64,000 nt of DNA, taken from Microlunatus capsulatus (lineage in GTDB: Bacteria; Actinomycetota; Actinomycetes; Propionibacteriales; Propionibacteriaceae). The stretch is from the NCBI RefSeq assembly GCF_017876495.1, contig NZ_JAGIOB010000001.1, forward strand, positions 2,914,001-2,978,000, written 5' to 3'. Positions 38,329-47,708 of this stretch are shown here, in pieces; positions within the stretch are counted from its first letter, which is position 1; every line of letters starts with the position of its first letter. The notes under the pieces are model-generated. The model was given only the letters and a program-made list of their open reading frames with translations, was not told where the DNA came from and did not search any database. The translations under genes were made by a program, and so were the position numbers.

Positions 38329-39978
38329 GTGAGCACATCCTCGGTGCAGCACCCCGGCACCACCTCTCCCGCCGCCCCCGCGGCCCGCGGCCGCGTCATC
38401 TTCGTCGGCACCGGCCCGGGCGACCCCGACCTGCTGACCCTGGGCGCCATCGCCGCCCTCGCCGACGCCAGCGCCGTCATCCTCGACACCGACCGGCAGT
38501 CCGAGATCCTGGCGCACCCCGCCGTCAAGGTGGCCGCGGAGGCCGAGGTCTCCATCCTGGGCACCACCGAGGCCGGCCGGCCGCTGTCCCCGTCGGTGCG
38601 GGCCAAGTTCGTGCTCAAGCACGCCTCGGCCGGCTCCCGCGTGGTCCGCCTCGTCACCGGCGACCCGTTCCTGGACAACGCCGTCGCCGACGAGGCCGCG
38701 GCCTGCGTCAAGGGCGGCATCGACTTCGAGGTGGTGCCGGGCGTCTCCAGCCTGACCGCCGTCCCCGAGTACGCGGGCATCGACCTCATCCACTCCGGCG
38801 GCGTGCAGTTCGCCTCCGTCACCGACGGCAAGTTCAGCAAGGCCAACACCTCCCAGTGGGGAGGGGCGGCCACCGTCGTCTGCAGCACCCTGGTCTCGAT
38901 GGTCGGCTCGCTGGTCGACGCGGCCAAGGCCGCCGGCCGCCCGGGCACCGACCACGTCGTCGTCACCCTGCACGGCGGCAGCACCGAGCAGATCACGCTG
39001 CCCAGCACGCTCGACGAGCTCGTGCTGGCCGTCGACTCGATCAAGGCCCCGCCGAACGACCCGCTGCACGTCATCCTCGGCGCGGCCGCCGAGCAGCGCC
39101 GCGAGCTCAGCTGGTACGAGACCAAGCCGCTGTTCGGCTGGAAGGTGCTGGTGCCCCGCACCAAGGACCAGGCCGCCCCGATGGTCGCGCGGCTGCGCAC
39201 CTACGGCGCGCACAGCGAGGAGGTGCCGACCATCTCCGTCGAGCCGCCCCGCAGCCCGCTGCAGATGGACAAGGCCGTCCGCGGCCTCGTCGAGGGCCGC
39301 TACGAGTGGGTCGCCTTCACCTCGGTCAACGCCGTCAAGGCCGTCCGGGAGAAGTTCGAGGAGTACGGCCTCGACGCCCGCGCCTTCTCCGGCCTCAAGG
39401 TCGCCGCCGTCGGCTCGGTCACCGCCGAGGCGCTGCGCGGCTGGGGCATCGAGCCCGACCTGGTCCCCCAGGGCGAGCAGTCCGCCGCCGGCCTGGCCGC
39501 GGAGTTCCCGCCCTTCGACGAGGTGCTGGACCCCATCAACCGGGTGTTCCTGCCCCGCGCCGACATCGCCACCGAGACCCTCACCGCCGGGCTGACCGAG
39601 CTGGGCTGGGAGGTCGAGGACGTGACGGCCTACCGGACCGTCCGCGCCACCCCGCCGCCGGCCCCGGTCCGCGAGGCCATCAAGACCGGCAAGTTCGACG
39701 CGGTCGTCTTCACCTCGTCCTCCACCGTCCGCAACCTCGTCGGCATCGCCGGCAAGCCGCACGCCTCGACCATCATCGCGGTGATCGGGCCGGCCACGGC
39801 GAAGACCTGCGAGGAGCACGGGCTGCGGGTCGACGTCGTCGCCGGCAAGCCGTCGGTGGTCGACCTGGCCGACGCGCTGGCGGCCTTCGCGGCCGAGCGG
39901 CGCGACGCCTTCCTGGCCGAGGGCGAGCCCGTCCTCAAGCCGTCGCAGAGGCGCACGTCACCCCGTCGGCGGGTGTGA
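38329..39978 (+). CDS. hemD: Fused uroporphyrinogen-III synthase with degenerate uroporphyrinogen methyltransferase domain
   Basis: 549 residues in two domains. Residues 1-250 have the SUMT/CobA fold (RVIFVGTGPGDPDLLTLGAI), but the family's GDPxxFGRG is GDPFLDNAVADEA and PLTHR is DLIHSGG, so SAM-dependent methylation of uroporphyrinogen is doubtful. Residues 265-549 are HemD (GWKVLVPRTKDQA, FTSVNAV, VAAVGSVTAEALRGWG, VFTSSSTVRNLV), closing hydroxymethylbilane to uroporphyrinogen III. The fusion is usual in actinobacteria. GTG 38329 is the best start; the 57-nt gap after hemC has no clear terminator. Confidence 0.93.
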   Translation: MSTSSVQHPGTTSPAAPAARGRVIFVGTGPGDPDLLTLGAIAALADASAVILDTDRQSEILAHPAVKVAAEAEVSILGTTEAGRPLSPSVRAKFVLKHASAGSRVVRLVTGDPFLDNAVADEAAACVKGGIDFEVVPGVSSLTAVPEYAGIDLIHSGGVQFASVTDGKFSKANTSQWGGAATVVCSTLVSMVGSLVDAAKAAGRPGTDHVVVTLHGGSTEQITLPSTLDELVLAVDSIKAPPNDPLHVILGAAAEQRRELSWYETKPLFGWKVLVPRTKDQAAPMVARLRTYGAHSEEVPTISVEPPRSPLQMDKAVRGLVEGRYEWVAFTSVNAVKAVREKFEEYGLDARAFSGLKVAAVGSVTAEALRGWGIEPDLVPQGEQSAAGLAAEFPPFDEVLDPINRVFLPRADIATETLTAGLTELGWEVEDVTAYRTVRATPPPAPVREAIKTGKFDAVVFTSSSTVRNLVGIAGKPHASTIIAVIGPATAKTCEEHGLRVDVVAGKPSVVDLADALAAFAAERRDAFLAEGEPVLKPSQRRTSPRRRV

Positions 39979-40010
39979 TCCGGGAGGTCGGGCGGTAGGT
40001 TTGGTGGGCT

Positions 40011-41024
40011 ATGACGACCCCCGACCAGCGCCCGGCCCGCTCCCTGCCGCACCGCCCCCGGCGGCTGCGGACGTCTCCCGTCATGCGGGCGATGGTGGCC
40101 GAGACGACGCTCGAGCCGCGCCGGCTGGTGCTGCCCGCCTTCGTCGCCGAGGGTCTGGCGGAGCCGCGGCCGATCAGCTCGATGCCCGGCGTCGTCCAGC
40201 ACACCCTGGACACGCTGCGCCGGGCCGCGGTCGACGCGGCGCAGGCCGGTCTGGCCGGGGTGATGCTCTTCGGCGTCCCCGAGCACAAGGACGCGCGGGG
40301 GAGCGGGGCGCTCGACCCGGACGGCATCCTCACCCGGGCCATCACCGCCGTCCGCAGCGAGGTCGGTGACGACCTGCTGGTGATGAGCGACGTCTGCCTC
40401 GACGAGTTCACCGACCACGGGCACTGCGGGGTGCTGACCCCCTCGGGCGTCGTCGACAACGACGCCACCGTCGAGATCTTCGCCCAGATGGCCGTCCTGC
40501 ACGCCTGGGCCGGCGCCCACGTCGTCGGGCCCAGCGGTATGATGGATGGCCAGGTCGGCGCCATCCGCGCGGCGCTGGACGCCGACGGGGCGCAGGACAC
40601 GACGATCATGGCCTACGCCGCGAAGTTCACCTCCGCCTTCTACGGCCCGTTCCGGGAGGCGGTGGACTCCTCGCTCACCGGGGACCGCAAGACCTACCAG
40701 CAGGACGGCGCCAACGTCCGCGAGGCGCTGCGCGAGGTCGCCCTCGACGTGGCCGAGGGTGCCGACATCGTCATGGTGAAGCCCGCGCTGGCCTACCTCG
40801 ACGTCATCCGCGCCGTCGCCGAGGTCTCGCCCGTCCCCGTGGCGGCCTACAACATCTCCGGCGAGATGGCGATGGTCGAGGCGGCCGCCGCGAACGGCTG
40901 GATCGCCCGCGAGCCCGCGATCGCCGAGACCCTGACGTCGATCCGCCGTGCCGGCGCCGACGTCGTGCTGACCTACTGGGCCCAGGAGTGGGCCGAGCGC
41001 TACCACCGAGGGACCACCCGATGA
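40011..41024 (+). CDS. hemB: Delta-aminolevulinic acid dehydratase (porphobilinogen synthase)
   Basis: 337 residues. Condenses two ALA to porphobilinogen. Metal-site region [19 protein letters not shown] (Zn-type Cys residues present), [15 protein letters not shown], catalytic lysines in [17 protein letters not shown] and [18 protein letters not shown] at 39996-40001 lies 9 nt before the ATG and may be a local promoter. hemL starts inside its stop (ATGA). Confidence 0.97.
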   Translation: MTTPDQRPARSLPHRPRRLRTSPVMRAMVAETTLEPRRLVLPAFVAEGLAEPRPISSMPGVVQHTLDTLRRAAVDAAQAGLAGVMLFGVPEHKDARGSGALDPDGILTRAITAVRSEVGDDLLVMSDVCLDEFTDHGHCGVLTPSGVVDNDATVEIFAQMAVLHAWAGAHVVGPSGMMDGQVGAIRAALDADGAQDTTIMAYAAKFTSAFYGPFREAVDSSLTGDRKTYQQDGANVREALREVALDVAEGADIVMVKPALAYLDVIRAVAEVSPVPVAAYNISGEMAMVEAAAANGWIAREPAIAETLTSIRRAGADVVLTYWAQEWAERYHRGTTR

Positions 41025-42382
41025 CCGTCACGCCCACGTCGAGCCCGCTGCCCGACACCTCCGTCGACGCGCGGTCGGCCGCCGCGTTCGCCCGCGCCCA
41101 GCAGGTCACCCCCGGCGGGGTGAACTCGCCCGTCCGGGCGTTCCTCTCCGTCGGCGGCACGCCCCGCTTCATCGCGCGGGCCTCGGGGCCCTACCTCTAC
41201 GACGTCGACGGCAACGAGCTCGTCGACCTCATCTGCTCGTGGGGGCCGATGCTGCTGGGGCACGCCCACCCCGAGGTGATCGGCGCGGTGGCCGAGGCGG
41301 CCTCGCACGGCACCTCCTACGGCGCGCCGACGACGGCCGAGGTCGAGCTGGCCGCCGAGATCATCGACCGCACCCCGGTGGAGCAGGTCCGGCTGGTCAA
41401 CTCCGGCACCGAGGCCACCATGTCGGTGCTGCGGCTGGCCCGCGGGATCACCGGCCGGGACAAGGTCGTCAAGTTCGCCGGCTGCTACCACGGCCACGTC
41501 GACGCCCTGCTCGCCGCGGCGGGCTCCGGCGTCGCCACCCTCGCGATCCCGGGCTCGCCCGGCGTCACGGAGGCCACCACCGCCGACACGCTCGTGCTGC
41601 CCTACAACGACCGGGCCGCGGTCCGCGAGGCCTTCGCCGCCTACGGCGACCAGATCGCCTGCCTGTTCACCGAGGCGGCCGCCGGGAACATGGGCGTCGT
41701 CCCCCCGGGCGTCGAGGACGGCGTCGGCTTCAACCGGTTCCTCGCCGACCTCTGCCACGAGCACGGGGCCCTCTTCGTCTCCGACGAGGTGATGACCGGC
41801 TTCCGGGTCAGCCGCTCGGGCCAGTTCGGCCTCGACGGCGTCACGCCCGACCTGATGACCTTCGGCAAGGTGATGGGCGGCGGCTTCCCGGCCGCGGCCT
41901 TCGGCGGCCGGGCCGAGCTCATGCAGAGCCTCGCGCCCGTCGGCGGGGTCTACCAGGCCGGCACGCTCTCGGGGAACCCCGTGGCCAGCACCGCCGGCCT
42001 GACGACGCTGCGGCTGGCCACCGACGCGGTCTACGCCCACGTCGACCGGGCCGCCGCCCGGCTGCAGGCCGAGGTGGCCACCGCCCTCGGCGCCGCCGGC
42101 GTGCCGCACGTCATCCAGGCCGCCGGGAACTTGTTCAGCGTCTTCTTCGTGCCCGAGGGCGTGACCTCCGTCCCCGACTACGCCACCGCGTCGTCCCAGG
42201 ACACCGCCGCCTACGCCGCGTTCTTCCACGCGATGCTCGACTCCGGGGTCTACCTGCCGCCGAGCGCCTACGAGGGCTGGTTCCTCTCCGCCGCGCACGA
42301 CGACCGGGCCCTGGACCGGGTCGTCAGCGCGCTGCCGCGGGCCTCCGCTGCCGCGGCCGCTGCCGCGGGCGGGAGAGGATGA
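41021..42382 (+). CDS. hemL: Glutamate-1-semialdehyde 2,1-aminomutase
   Basis: 453-residue PLP enzyme making 5-aminolevulinate from [70 protein letters not shown], and the PLP lysine in [18 protein letters not shown]. Ala-rich C-terminal tail. It completes the C5-pathway set from ALA synthesis to uroporphyrinogen III within this block (hemA, hemL, hemB, hemC, hemD). Confidence 0.97.
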   Translation: MTVTPTSSPLPDTSVDARSAAAFARAQQVTPGGVNSPVRAFLSVGGTPRFIARASGPYLYDVDGNELVDLICSWGPMLLGHAHPEVIGAVAEAASHGTSYGAPTTAEVELAAEIIDRTPVEQVRLVNSGTEATMSVLRLARGITGRDKVVKFAGCYHGHVDALLAAAGSGVATLAIPGSPGVTEATTADTLVLPYNDRAAVREAFAAYGDQIACLFTEAAAGNMGVVPPGVEDGVGFNRFLADLCHEHGALFVSDEVMTGFRVSRSGQFGLDGVTPDLMTFGKVMGGGFPAAAFGGRAELMQSLAPVGGVYQAGTLSGNPVASTAGLTTLRLATDAVYAHVDRAAARLQAEVATALGAAGVPHVIQAAGNLFSVFFVPEGVTSVPDYATASSQDTAAYAAFFHAMLDSGVYLPPSAYEGWFLSAAHDDRALDRVVSALPRASAAAAAAAGGRG

Positions 42383-42386
42383 GCCG

Positions 42387-43061
42387 GTGACCCCGACCTC
42401 CCCCGCGTCCCCCGCCGGCACCCGGACCGTCGTCCACCTGGTCCGCCACGGCGAGGTGTTCAACCCCGCCGGGCTGCTCTACGGGCGGCTCCCCGACTAC
42501 CACCTCTCCGACCTGGGCCAGCAGATGGCCGGCCTGGTCGCCGAGGACCTGCGGACCCGCGACATCACCCACCTGCGCTGCTCCCCGCTGGAGCGGGCGC
42601 AGGAGACGATCGAGCCGCTCGCGACCGCCCTCGGGCTGCCGGTGACCACCGACGAGCGGGTCATCGAGGCCGACAACCAGCTGCAGGGCCTCAAGGTGAC
42701 GGGCTCGGCGCTGATCCGCAACCCGAAGAGCTGGTGGCTGTTCCGCAACGCGCTGCGGCCTACCTGGGGCGAGCCGTACCGCGAGATCGTGGCCCGGATG
42801 CGGCTCGCCGTCCGCGACGCCGCCGCCGCGGCCGCCGGCCACGAGGCCGTCATCGTCTCCCACCAGCTGCCCATCTGGATGGCCCGCTGCGACGCGGAGG
42901 GCCGTCGGCTCTTCCACGACCCCCGCCGCCGCGAGTGCCGGCTGGCCAGCGTCACCTCCCTGACCGTCGTCGACGGCCGGGTCAGCGGCGTCAGCTACCG
43001 CGAGCCGGCGGCGTCGCTGTACACCGCCCCGGTGCCGACGAAGTTCGTCGCGGGCTCCTAG
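42387..43061 (+). CDS. Histidine phosphatase family protein
   Basis: 224 residues. VVHLVRHGEVFNP (catalytic RHG), CSPLERAQETIEPL, and the second His in AVIVSHQLPIWM. The same position between hemL and the thioredoxin-like gene is held by a phosphoglycerate-mutase-like protein in mycobacteria. Substrate unknown; the conserved place in a heme/cytochrome c operon argues for a role there. The stop overlaps the next GTG by 1 nt. Confidence 0.9.
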   Translation: MTPTSPASPAGTRTVVHLVRHGEVFNPAGLLYGRLPDYHLSDLGQQMAGLVAEDLRTRDITHLRCSPLERAQETIEPLATALGLPVTTDERVIEADNQLQGLKVTGSALIRNPKSWWLFRNALRPTWGEPYREIVARMRLAVRDAAAAAAGHEAVIVSHQLPIWMARCDAEGRRLFHDPRRRECRLASVTSLTVVDGRVSGVSYREPAASLYTAPVPTKFVAGS

Positions 43062-43675
43062 TGCCGCACCCCTCCCGCCCCGTGCGCCCCACCACCCCGG
43101 CCGCCCTGCTGCGCGCCGTCGTGGTGGGGGTGGCGCTCGTCGTCCTCGCCGGCTGCACGACCACCGGGTCGGACGAGGGCACCCGCAGCGCCGGGCAGGA
43201 GGGCTACGTCGGGGTGCGGGGCAACCTCACCCAGATCGCCCCCGCCGACCGCGTCGAGCTGCCGGTGGTGAGCGGGACGTCGCTGGACGGGAAGCCGCTC
43301 TCGACGGCCGACTTCCGCGGCCAGGTCCTCGTCATCAACGTCTGGGGCTCCTGGTGCGCGCCGTGCCGGGCCGAGGCGCCGGCCCTGAAGGGGGCCAGCG
43401 AGGCGACGAAGGGGCGCGCCCAGTTCCTCGGCATCACCACCCGGGACAACGACCCGGCCCAGGCCCGGGCCTTCGTCCGCGCCTTCGACATCGGCTACCC
43501 GAGCATCTACGACCCCGACGGCAAGGCCCTGCTGCAGTTCTCCGGCACGCTGCCGCCCTCGGCCATCCCGTCGACGCTGATCGTCGACGCGCAGGGCCGG
43601 CTGGCCGCGCGCGTCCTCGGCGAGATCTCCCAGCTGACGCTGGTCACGATGATCGACCAGGTGGCCGCGGAGTGA
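43061..43675 (+). CDS. TlpA/ResA-type lipoprotein thiol-disulfide oxidoreductase
   Basis: 204 residues. Signal peptide with lipobox VVLAGC (Cys about residue 32) anchoring it outside the membrane, then a thioredoxin domain: NVWGSWCAPCRAEAP (CxxC), ITTRDNDPAQARAF, and cis-Pro in LPPSAIPSTLIVD. In system II cytochrome c maturation ResA-like proteins reduce the CXXCH cysteines of apocytochrome. Electrons would come from CcdA, encoded next with a GTGA overlap. Confidence 0.93.
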   Translation: MPHPSRPVRPTTPAALLRAVVVGVALVVLAGCTTTGSDEGTRSAGQEGYVGVRGNLTQIAPADRVELPVVSGTSLDGKPLSTADFRGQVLVINVWGSWCAPCRAEAPALKGASEATKGRAQFLGITTRDNDPAQARAFVRAFDIGYPSIYDPDGKALLQFSGTLPPSAIPSTLIVDAQGRLAARVLGEISQLTLVTMIDQVAAE

Positions 43676-44451
43676 CCCCCCTCGACCTCGTCGCGCTGGA
43701 CCTGGGGAGCTGGGCCGAGGCGGCCGTCGGTGGCTCGATGGCCCTCGCCGTGCCGGTCGCGCTGCTCGCCGGCCTGGTGTCCTTCTTCTCCCCGTGCGTG
43801 GTGCCGCTGCTGCCGGGCTACCTCTCCTACGCCACCGGGCTGGGCGCCGCCGAGGTGCTGGGCGGGACGGCCCGCCGCGGCCGGATGCTGGCCGGCACCT
43901 CGCTGTTCGTGCTGGGCATCGCCGCCGTCTTCGTGGCCACCGGCACCCTGGTCGGCGGCCTGGGGGCGGCCCTGCTGGTGCACGCCGAGGTGATCACCCG
44001 GGTGCTGGGCGTCGTCATCATCGCGCTCGGCCTGGTCTTCGCCGGCGTCATCGGGCTGGGCCGGCGCGAGCTGCGGTTCTCCCGGCTGCCGAACGCCGGC
44101 GTGGCCGCCGCCCCGCTGCTGGGCGTCGTCTTCGCCCTGGGCTGGACGCCCTGCATCGGCCCGACCCTCGGCGTCGTCTACAGCCTGGCCTTCACCGAGG
44201 CGACGGCGCTGCGCGGCGGCCTGCTGGCCTTCGTCTTCGCCCTCGGCCTCGGCGTCCCCTTCGTCGTGGCCGGGCTGGTCTACACGCGGATGGCGCGCGC
44301 CGTCGGCTTCCTCCGTCGCCACCAGCCGACCCTGCTCCGCGTCGGCGGCCTGGCCATGGTCGTCGTCGGACTGCTCCTGGTCACCGGCCTGTGGACCACC
44401 CTGACGGCCGACCTCCGCCAGACCTTCGCCTCCTTCGTCCCGGTGATCTGA
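43672..44451 (+). CDS. ccdA: Cytochrome c biogenesis protein CcdA
   Basis: 259 residues, six or seven transmembrane helices. The two redox cysteines are in FFSPCVVPLLPGYLSYATG and FALGWTPCIGPTLGVVYSLA, the conserved P-C pairs of CcdA/DsbD-beta. Transfers reducing equivalents from cytoplasmic thioredoxin to the TlpA-like lipoprotein. Overlaps both neighbours (GTGA with tlpA, TGATG with resB). Confidence 0.95.
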   Translation: MTPLDLVALDLGSWAEAAVGGSMALAVPVALLAGLVSFFSPCVVPLLPGYLSYATGLGAAEVLGGTARRGRMLAGTSLFVLGIAAVFVATGTLVGGLGAALLVHAEVITRVLGVVIIALGLVFAGVIGLGRRELRFSRLPNAGVAAAPLLGVVFALGWTPCIGPTLGVVYSLAFTEATALRGGLLAFVFALGLGVPFVVAGLVYTRMARAVGFLRRHQPTLLRVGGLAMVVVGLLLVTGLWTTLTADLRQTFASFVPVI

Positions 44452-46151
44452 TGACCGACACCCAGCTCCGCGAGCCCGCGACCGGCTCCGACGCCCCGCC
44501 CCCCGGCGGCTCCGACCTGCCCCCGGACGGCGGTTCCGGCGGGGGTGCCCCGCGGCTCGGCTGGCGCGGCGGGGCCCGGTTCGTCTGGACCCAGCTGACC
44601 TCCATGCGGACCGCCCTCGTGCTGCTGTTCGCGCTGGCCCTGGCGGCCGTCCCCGGCTCGCTGATCCCGCAGCGCGCGGTCTCGCCGGTGCGGGTCTCGG
44701 ACTTCATCCGGGACAACCCGACGCTGGGCCCGCTCTACGACCGGGTCGGGCTGTTCAACGTCTTCACCTCGCCCTGGTTCTCGGCGATCTACCTGCTGCT
44801 GTTCGTCTCGCTCGTGGGCTGCATCGTGCCGCGCGTCGGCGTCTACGCCCGGGCCCTGCGGGCACGGCCGCCGCGGACCCCGCGCAACCTCGGCCGGCTG
44901 CCCGCCTACGCGCGCGCCGCCGTGGACGCCGAGGCCGACCTGCTGGACCGGGCCGCCGCCGAGCTCCGCCGCCGCCGCTACCGGGTGGACGTCCGCGACG
45001 ACGGGACGGTCGCCGCCGAGCGCGGCTACCTCCGCGAGGCCGGCAACCTGCTCTTCCACGTGAGCCTGCTGTTCGTGCTGCTCGGCGTCGCCCTGGCCAG
45101 CCTCTACGGCTTCCGCGGCAGCAGCGTCGTCATCGTCGGGCAGGGGTTCGCCAACAACCTGACCCAGTACGACGACCTGCAGGCCGGCGCCCGCTTCGAC
45201 GAGAACGACCTGCACCCCTTCAGCGTCGTGGTGAAGAGCTTCGACGTGGCCTTCGAGACCGGACCGGTCCAGCGGGGCGCCGCCCGGCTGTTCCGCGCCG
45301 AGGTCGAGGTCACCGACGCCCCGGGCGACGCGCCGCGGGCCGAGACCCTCGAGGTCAACAAGCCGCTCGAGGTCGACGGCACCACGGTGCACCTGATCGG
45401 CCACGGCTACGCGCCGCGGGTGACGATCAAGGACGGCGACGGCAACACCGCGTTCTCCGGCCCGGTGCCCTTCCTGCCCCAGGACGGCCAGTTCACCTCC
45501 GCCGGGGCCATCAAGGCGCCGGACGCCCGCCCCGAGCGGCTCGCCTTCGAGGGCTTCTTCCTCCCGACAGCCGTCACCTCCGGCGGCGCGGCCCCCACCT
45601 CGGGCTTCCCCGACGCGCTGAACCCGGCCCTGTTCCTCAACGGCTGGTACGGCCCGCCGAAGGTGGAGACCGGCGAGCCCGAGAACGTCTACTCCCTCGA
45701 CACCGCCGGGCTGACCGAGATGGTCGACGGCGAGGGCAAGCCGTTCCGGATGGCGCTGCAGGAGGGCCAGACGATCGAGCTGCCCGACGGCCGCGGCACC
45801 ATCACCATGGACGGCTGGGACCGCTGGGTGAAGCTGCAGGTCGGCGACTCGCCCGGGGTGGGCATCTCGCTCGCCGCCATCGCGGCCGCCGTGCTCGGCC
45901 TCTGCCTCTCGCTGTTCGTCCGGCCGCGCCGGGTCTGGGTGCGGCTGGGGGAGCGGTCCGCCGGTGGCCGGCTGCTGGAGGTCGGCGGCCTGGACCGTGC
46001 CGACGCCCGCGGCGGCCTCACCGAGGACGTCGACGAACTGGCGCAGGTCCTGGCCGGCCGCCTGCCCGAGCCGGAGCCGGACCCTCCGGACGCATCCCCG
46101 GGACCCCCGGACGACGAACCCTCTGACGACACACCCCGCAGGAAGCAGTGA
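44451..46151 (+). CDS. resB: Cytochrome c biogenesis protein ResB
   Basis: 566 residues. Disordered Pro/Gly-rich N-terminus (about 40 residues), transmembrane segments near 50-70, 105-125 and 200-220, a large extracytoplasmic domain (about 225-480), a last transmembrane helix near 490-505, and an acidic Pro-rich C-terminal tail. RFVWTQLTSMRTALVLLFALA and LREAGNLLFHVSLLFVLLG are the family hallmarks. Partner of CcsB in the heme-attachment complex. Confidence 0.95.
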   Translation: MTDTQLREPATGSDAPPPGGSDLPPDGGSGGGAPRLGWRGGARFVWTQLTSMRTALVLLFALALAAVPGSLIPQRAVSPVRVSDFIRDNPTLGPLYDRVGLFNVFTSPWFSAIYLLLFVSLVGCIVPRVGVYARALRARPPRTPRNLGRLPAYARAAVDAEADLLDRAAAELRRRRYRVDVRDDGTVAAERGYLREAGNLLFHVSLLFVLLGVALASLYGFRGSSVVIVGQGFANNLTQYDDLQAGARFDENDLHPFSVVVKSFDVAFETGPVQRGAARLFRAEVEVTDAPGDAPRAETLEVNKPLEVDGTTVHLIGHGYAPRVTIKDGDGNTAFSGPVPFLPQDGQFTSAGAIKAPDARPERLAFEGFFLPTAVTSGGAAPTSGFPDALNPALFLNGWYGPPKVETGEPENVYSLDTAGLTEMVDGEGKPFRMALQEGQTIELPDGRGTITMDGWDRWVKLQVGDSPGVGISLAAIAAAVLGLCLSLFVRPRRVWVRLGERSAGGRLLEVGGLDRADARGGLTEDVDELAQVLAGRLPEPEPDPPDASPGPPDDEPSDDTPRRKQ

Positions 46152-46152
46152 G

Positions 46153-47151
46153 ATGAACCCTGAGCAGCTGTCCAGCGCCGCGCTGGTCACGTCCGTCGTG
46201 GTCTACATGCTGGCGATGTTCGCGCACGCCGGCGAGTGGGCGGCCGCGCGCAGCCTGGCCCCGGCCGCCACCGCCCGCGAGCGCCGTCAGCTCGTGGGCG
46301 TCGGCTCCCGCGGCGAGACCGTCTTCGGCGGGGTCGAGGCCCCGGCCGACGGGCCCTCGACCGTCGACGCCGAGGAGGCCGCCGAGGCCGAGGGCAGCCG
46401 GCGCCGGGTCGAGCAGCTGGGCCGGATCGGCGTCACGCTGACCGTCATCGGCTTCCTGCTGAGCCTGGCCGGGGTGCTGGCCCGCGGGGTGGCCGCCGGC
46501 CGCGCGCCGTGGGGCAACATGTTCGAGTTCACGACCACCGCCATGGTGTTCGTCGTCGCGGCCTACCTGCTGATGGTCTGGAAGGCGGGCATCCGCTGGC
46601 TGGGCCTGCCGCTGACGCTGCTGGCGGCCGTGGCCAACGGGCTGGCCGTCACCGTCTTCTACGTGGCCGTCGCCCCGCTGGTGCCGGCCCTGCACTCGGT
46701 CTGGTTCGTCATCCACATCGTCGCCGCGGCCATCGCGGGCGCCGCGTTCAACGTCGGCGGCCTGATGTCGGTCCTCTACCTGGTCAAGAAGCGGGCCGAG
46801 GACCGCGGGACGGTCAAGGGCTACCTGGGCCTGCTGCCCAGCGCCCGCCGGATCGACCTGCTGACCTACCGCTTCCACGCCTTCGCGTTCCCGCTGTGGA
46901 CCTTCACCGTCGCCGCCGGAGCCGTCTGGGCCGAGTACGCCTGGGGCCGCTACTGGGGCTGGGACCCCAAGGAGACCTGGGCGCTCGTCACCTGGGTGAT
47001 CTACGCCTGCTACCTGCACGCCCGCTCGACGGCCGGCTGGCGGGGCAGCAAGGCCGCCGCCATCGCGATCCTCGGTCTAGCGTCCTTCTGGTTCAACTTC
47101 GTCGGCATCAACCTGCTGGTCTCCGGCCTGCACTCCTACGCCGGCGTCTGA
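46153..47151 (+). CDS. ccsB: Cytochrome c biogenesis protein CcsB (CcsA/ResC-type)
   Basis: 332 residues, about eight transmembrane helices. The WWD heme-binding domain is AWGRYWGWDPKETWALVTW; conserved histidines appear in FVIHIVAAA, TYRFHAFAF and CYLHARSTAG. The large loop after TM1 (about residues 40-90) is charged. Last gene of the heme/cytochrome c block; two hairpins follow. Confidence 0.96.
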   Translation: MNPEQLSSAALVTSVVVYMLAMFAHAGEWAAARSLAPAATARERRQLVGVGSRGETVFGGVEAPADGPSTVDAEEAAEAEGSRRRVEQLGRIGVTLTVIGFLLSLAGVLARGVAAGRAPWGNMFEFTTTAMVFVVAAYLLMVWKAGIRWLGLPLTLLAAVANGLAVTVFYVAVAPLVPALHSVWFVIHIVAAAIAGAAFNVGGLMSVLYLVKKRAEDRGTVKGYLGLLPSARRIDLLTYRFHAFAFPLWTFTVAAGAVWAEYAWGRYWGWDPKETWALVTWVIYACYLHARSTAGWRGSKAAAIAILGLASFWFNFVGINLLVSGLHSYAGV

Positions 47152-47173
47152 GGCCCCCTTCCTGCACCCCGCG

Positions 47174-47209
47174 CCCTGAGCCTGTCGAAGGGCCTTCGAC
47201 AGGCTCAGG
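47174..47209. repeat. Perfect palindromic element, 17-bp arms
   Basis: CCTGAGCCTGTCGAAGG (47175-47191) and its exact reverse complement (47193-47209) around a single G. It is the best copy of the element also seen at 13568-13604 and 1636-1654, and lies between convergent ccsB and the rhodanese gene. Confidence 0.9.
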
Positions 47210-47236
47210 CAGCGGGGGTGCTGTCCCTCGAACGGA

Positions 47237-47284
47237 CAAGCCGTGAACCAGCTCGGACGAGACGACGAGCTCGTCCACGGCTTG
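47237..47284. terminator. Nested hairpin downstream of ccsB / rhodanese gene
   Basis: CAAGCCGTG (47237-47245) pairs with CACGGCTTG (47276-47284); inside, GGACGAG (47255-47261) pairs with CTCGTCC (47270-47276). Second hairpin in the same convergent gap as the palindromic element. Confidence 0.6.
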
Positions 47285-47306
47285 CGTGGAGAACAGGACG
47301 GAGCGG

Positions 47307-47708
47307 TCAGAGCAGCTCGCGCCAGGCGGCGTAGCCGCCGATGACGTCGGTGGCCCGGTGGAGGCCCAGGTCCTGCAGGGCGGCGGCGGCCAGGCTGGAG
47401 GTGTAGCCCTCCTGGCAGAGCACGAGGACCTCGAGGTCGTAGGACGCGATCGGCAGGGCGGCGTCGCTCATCGGGTCGAACCGCCACTCCAGGACGTTGC
47501 GCTCGACGACGAGGGCTCCGGGCAGCTCGCCCTCGGCGGCGCGCTGGGCCGCCGGCCGGATGTCCACCACGACCGCACCGGCGCTCCAACGGATCCTGGC
47601 CTGTGCTGGGGTGAGCCTTGCGAGGCGCCCCCGGGCCGATTCCAGCACGTCGTGGATGGTCCTGCGACCGGTGCGGGTCGTGGTGGCTGGCGGGATGAGG
47701 ACGCTCAC
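47307..47708 (-). CDS. Rhodanese-like sulfurtransferase
   Basis: 133 residues, single rhodanese domain. GAVVVDIRPAAQRAAEGELPGA is the CH2A-like start and VLVLCQEGYTSSLAAAAL carries the catalytic Cys in a CQEGYTS loop. Together with the upstream cysteine dioxygenase (4-nt GTGA overlap, same strand) it probably handles sulfane sulfur or sulfite derived from cysteine oxidation. Confidence 0.9.
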   Translation of the reverse strand: MSVLIPPATTTRTGRRTIHDVLESARGRLARLTPAQARIRWSAGAVVVDIRPAAQRAAEGELPGALVVERNVLEWRFDPMSDAALPIASYDLEVLVLCQEGYTSSLAAAALQDLGLHRATDVIGGYAAWRELL

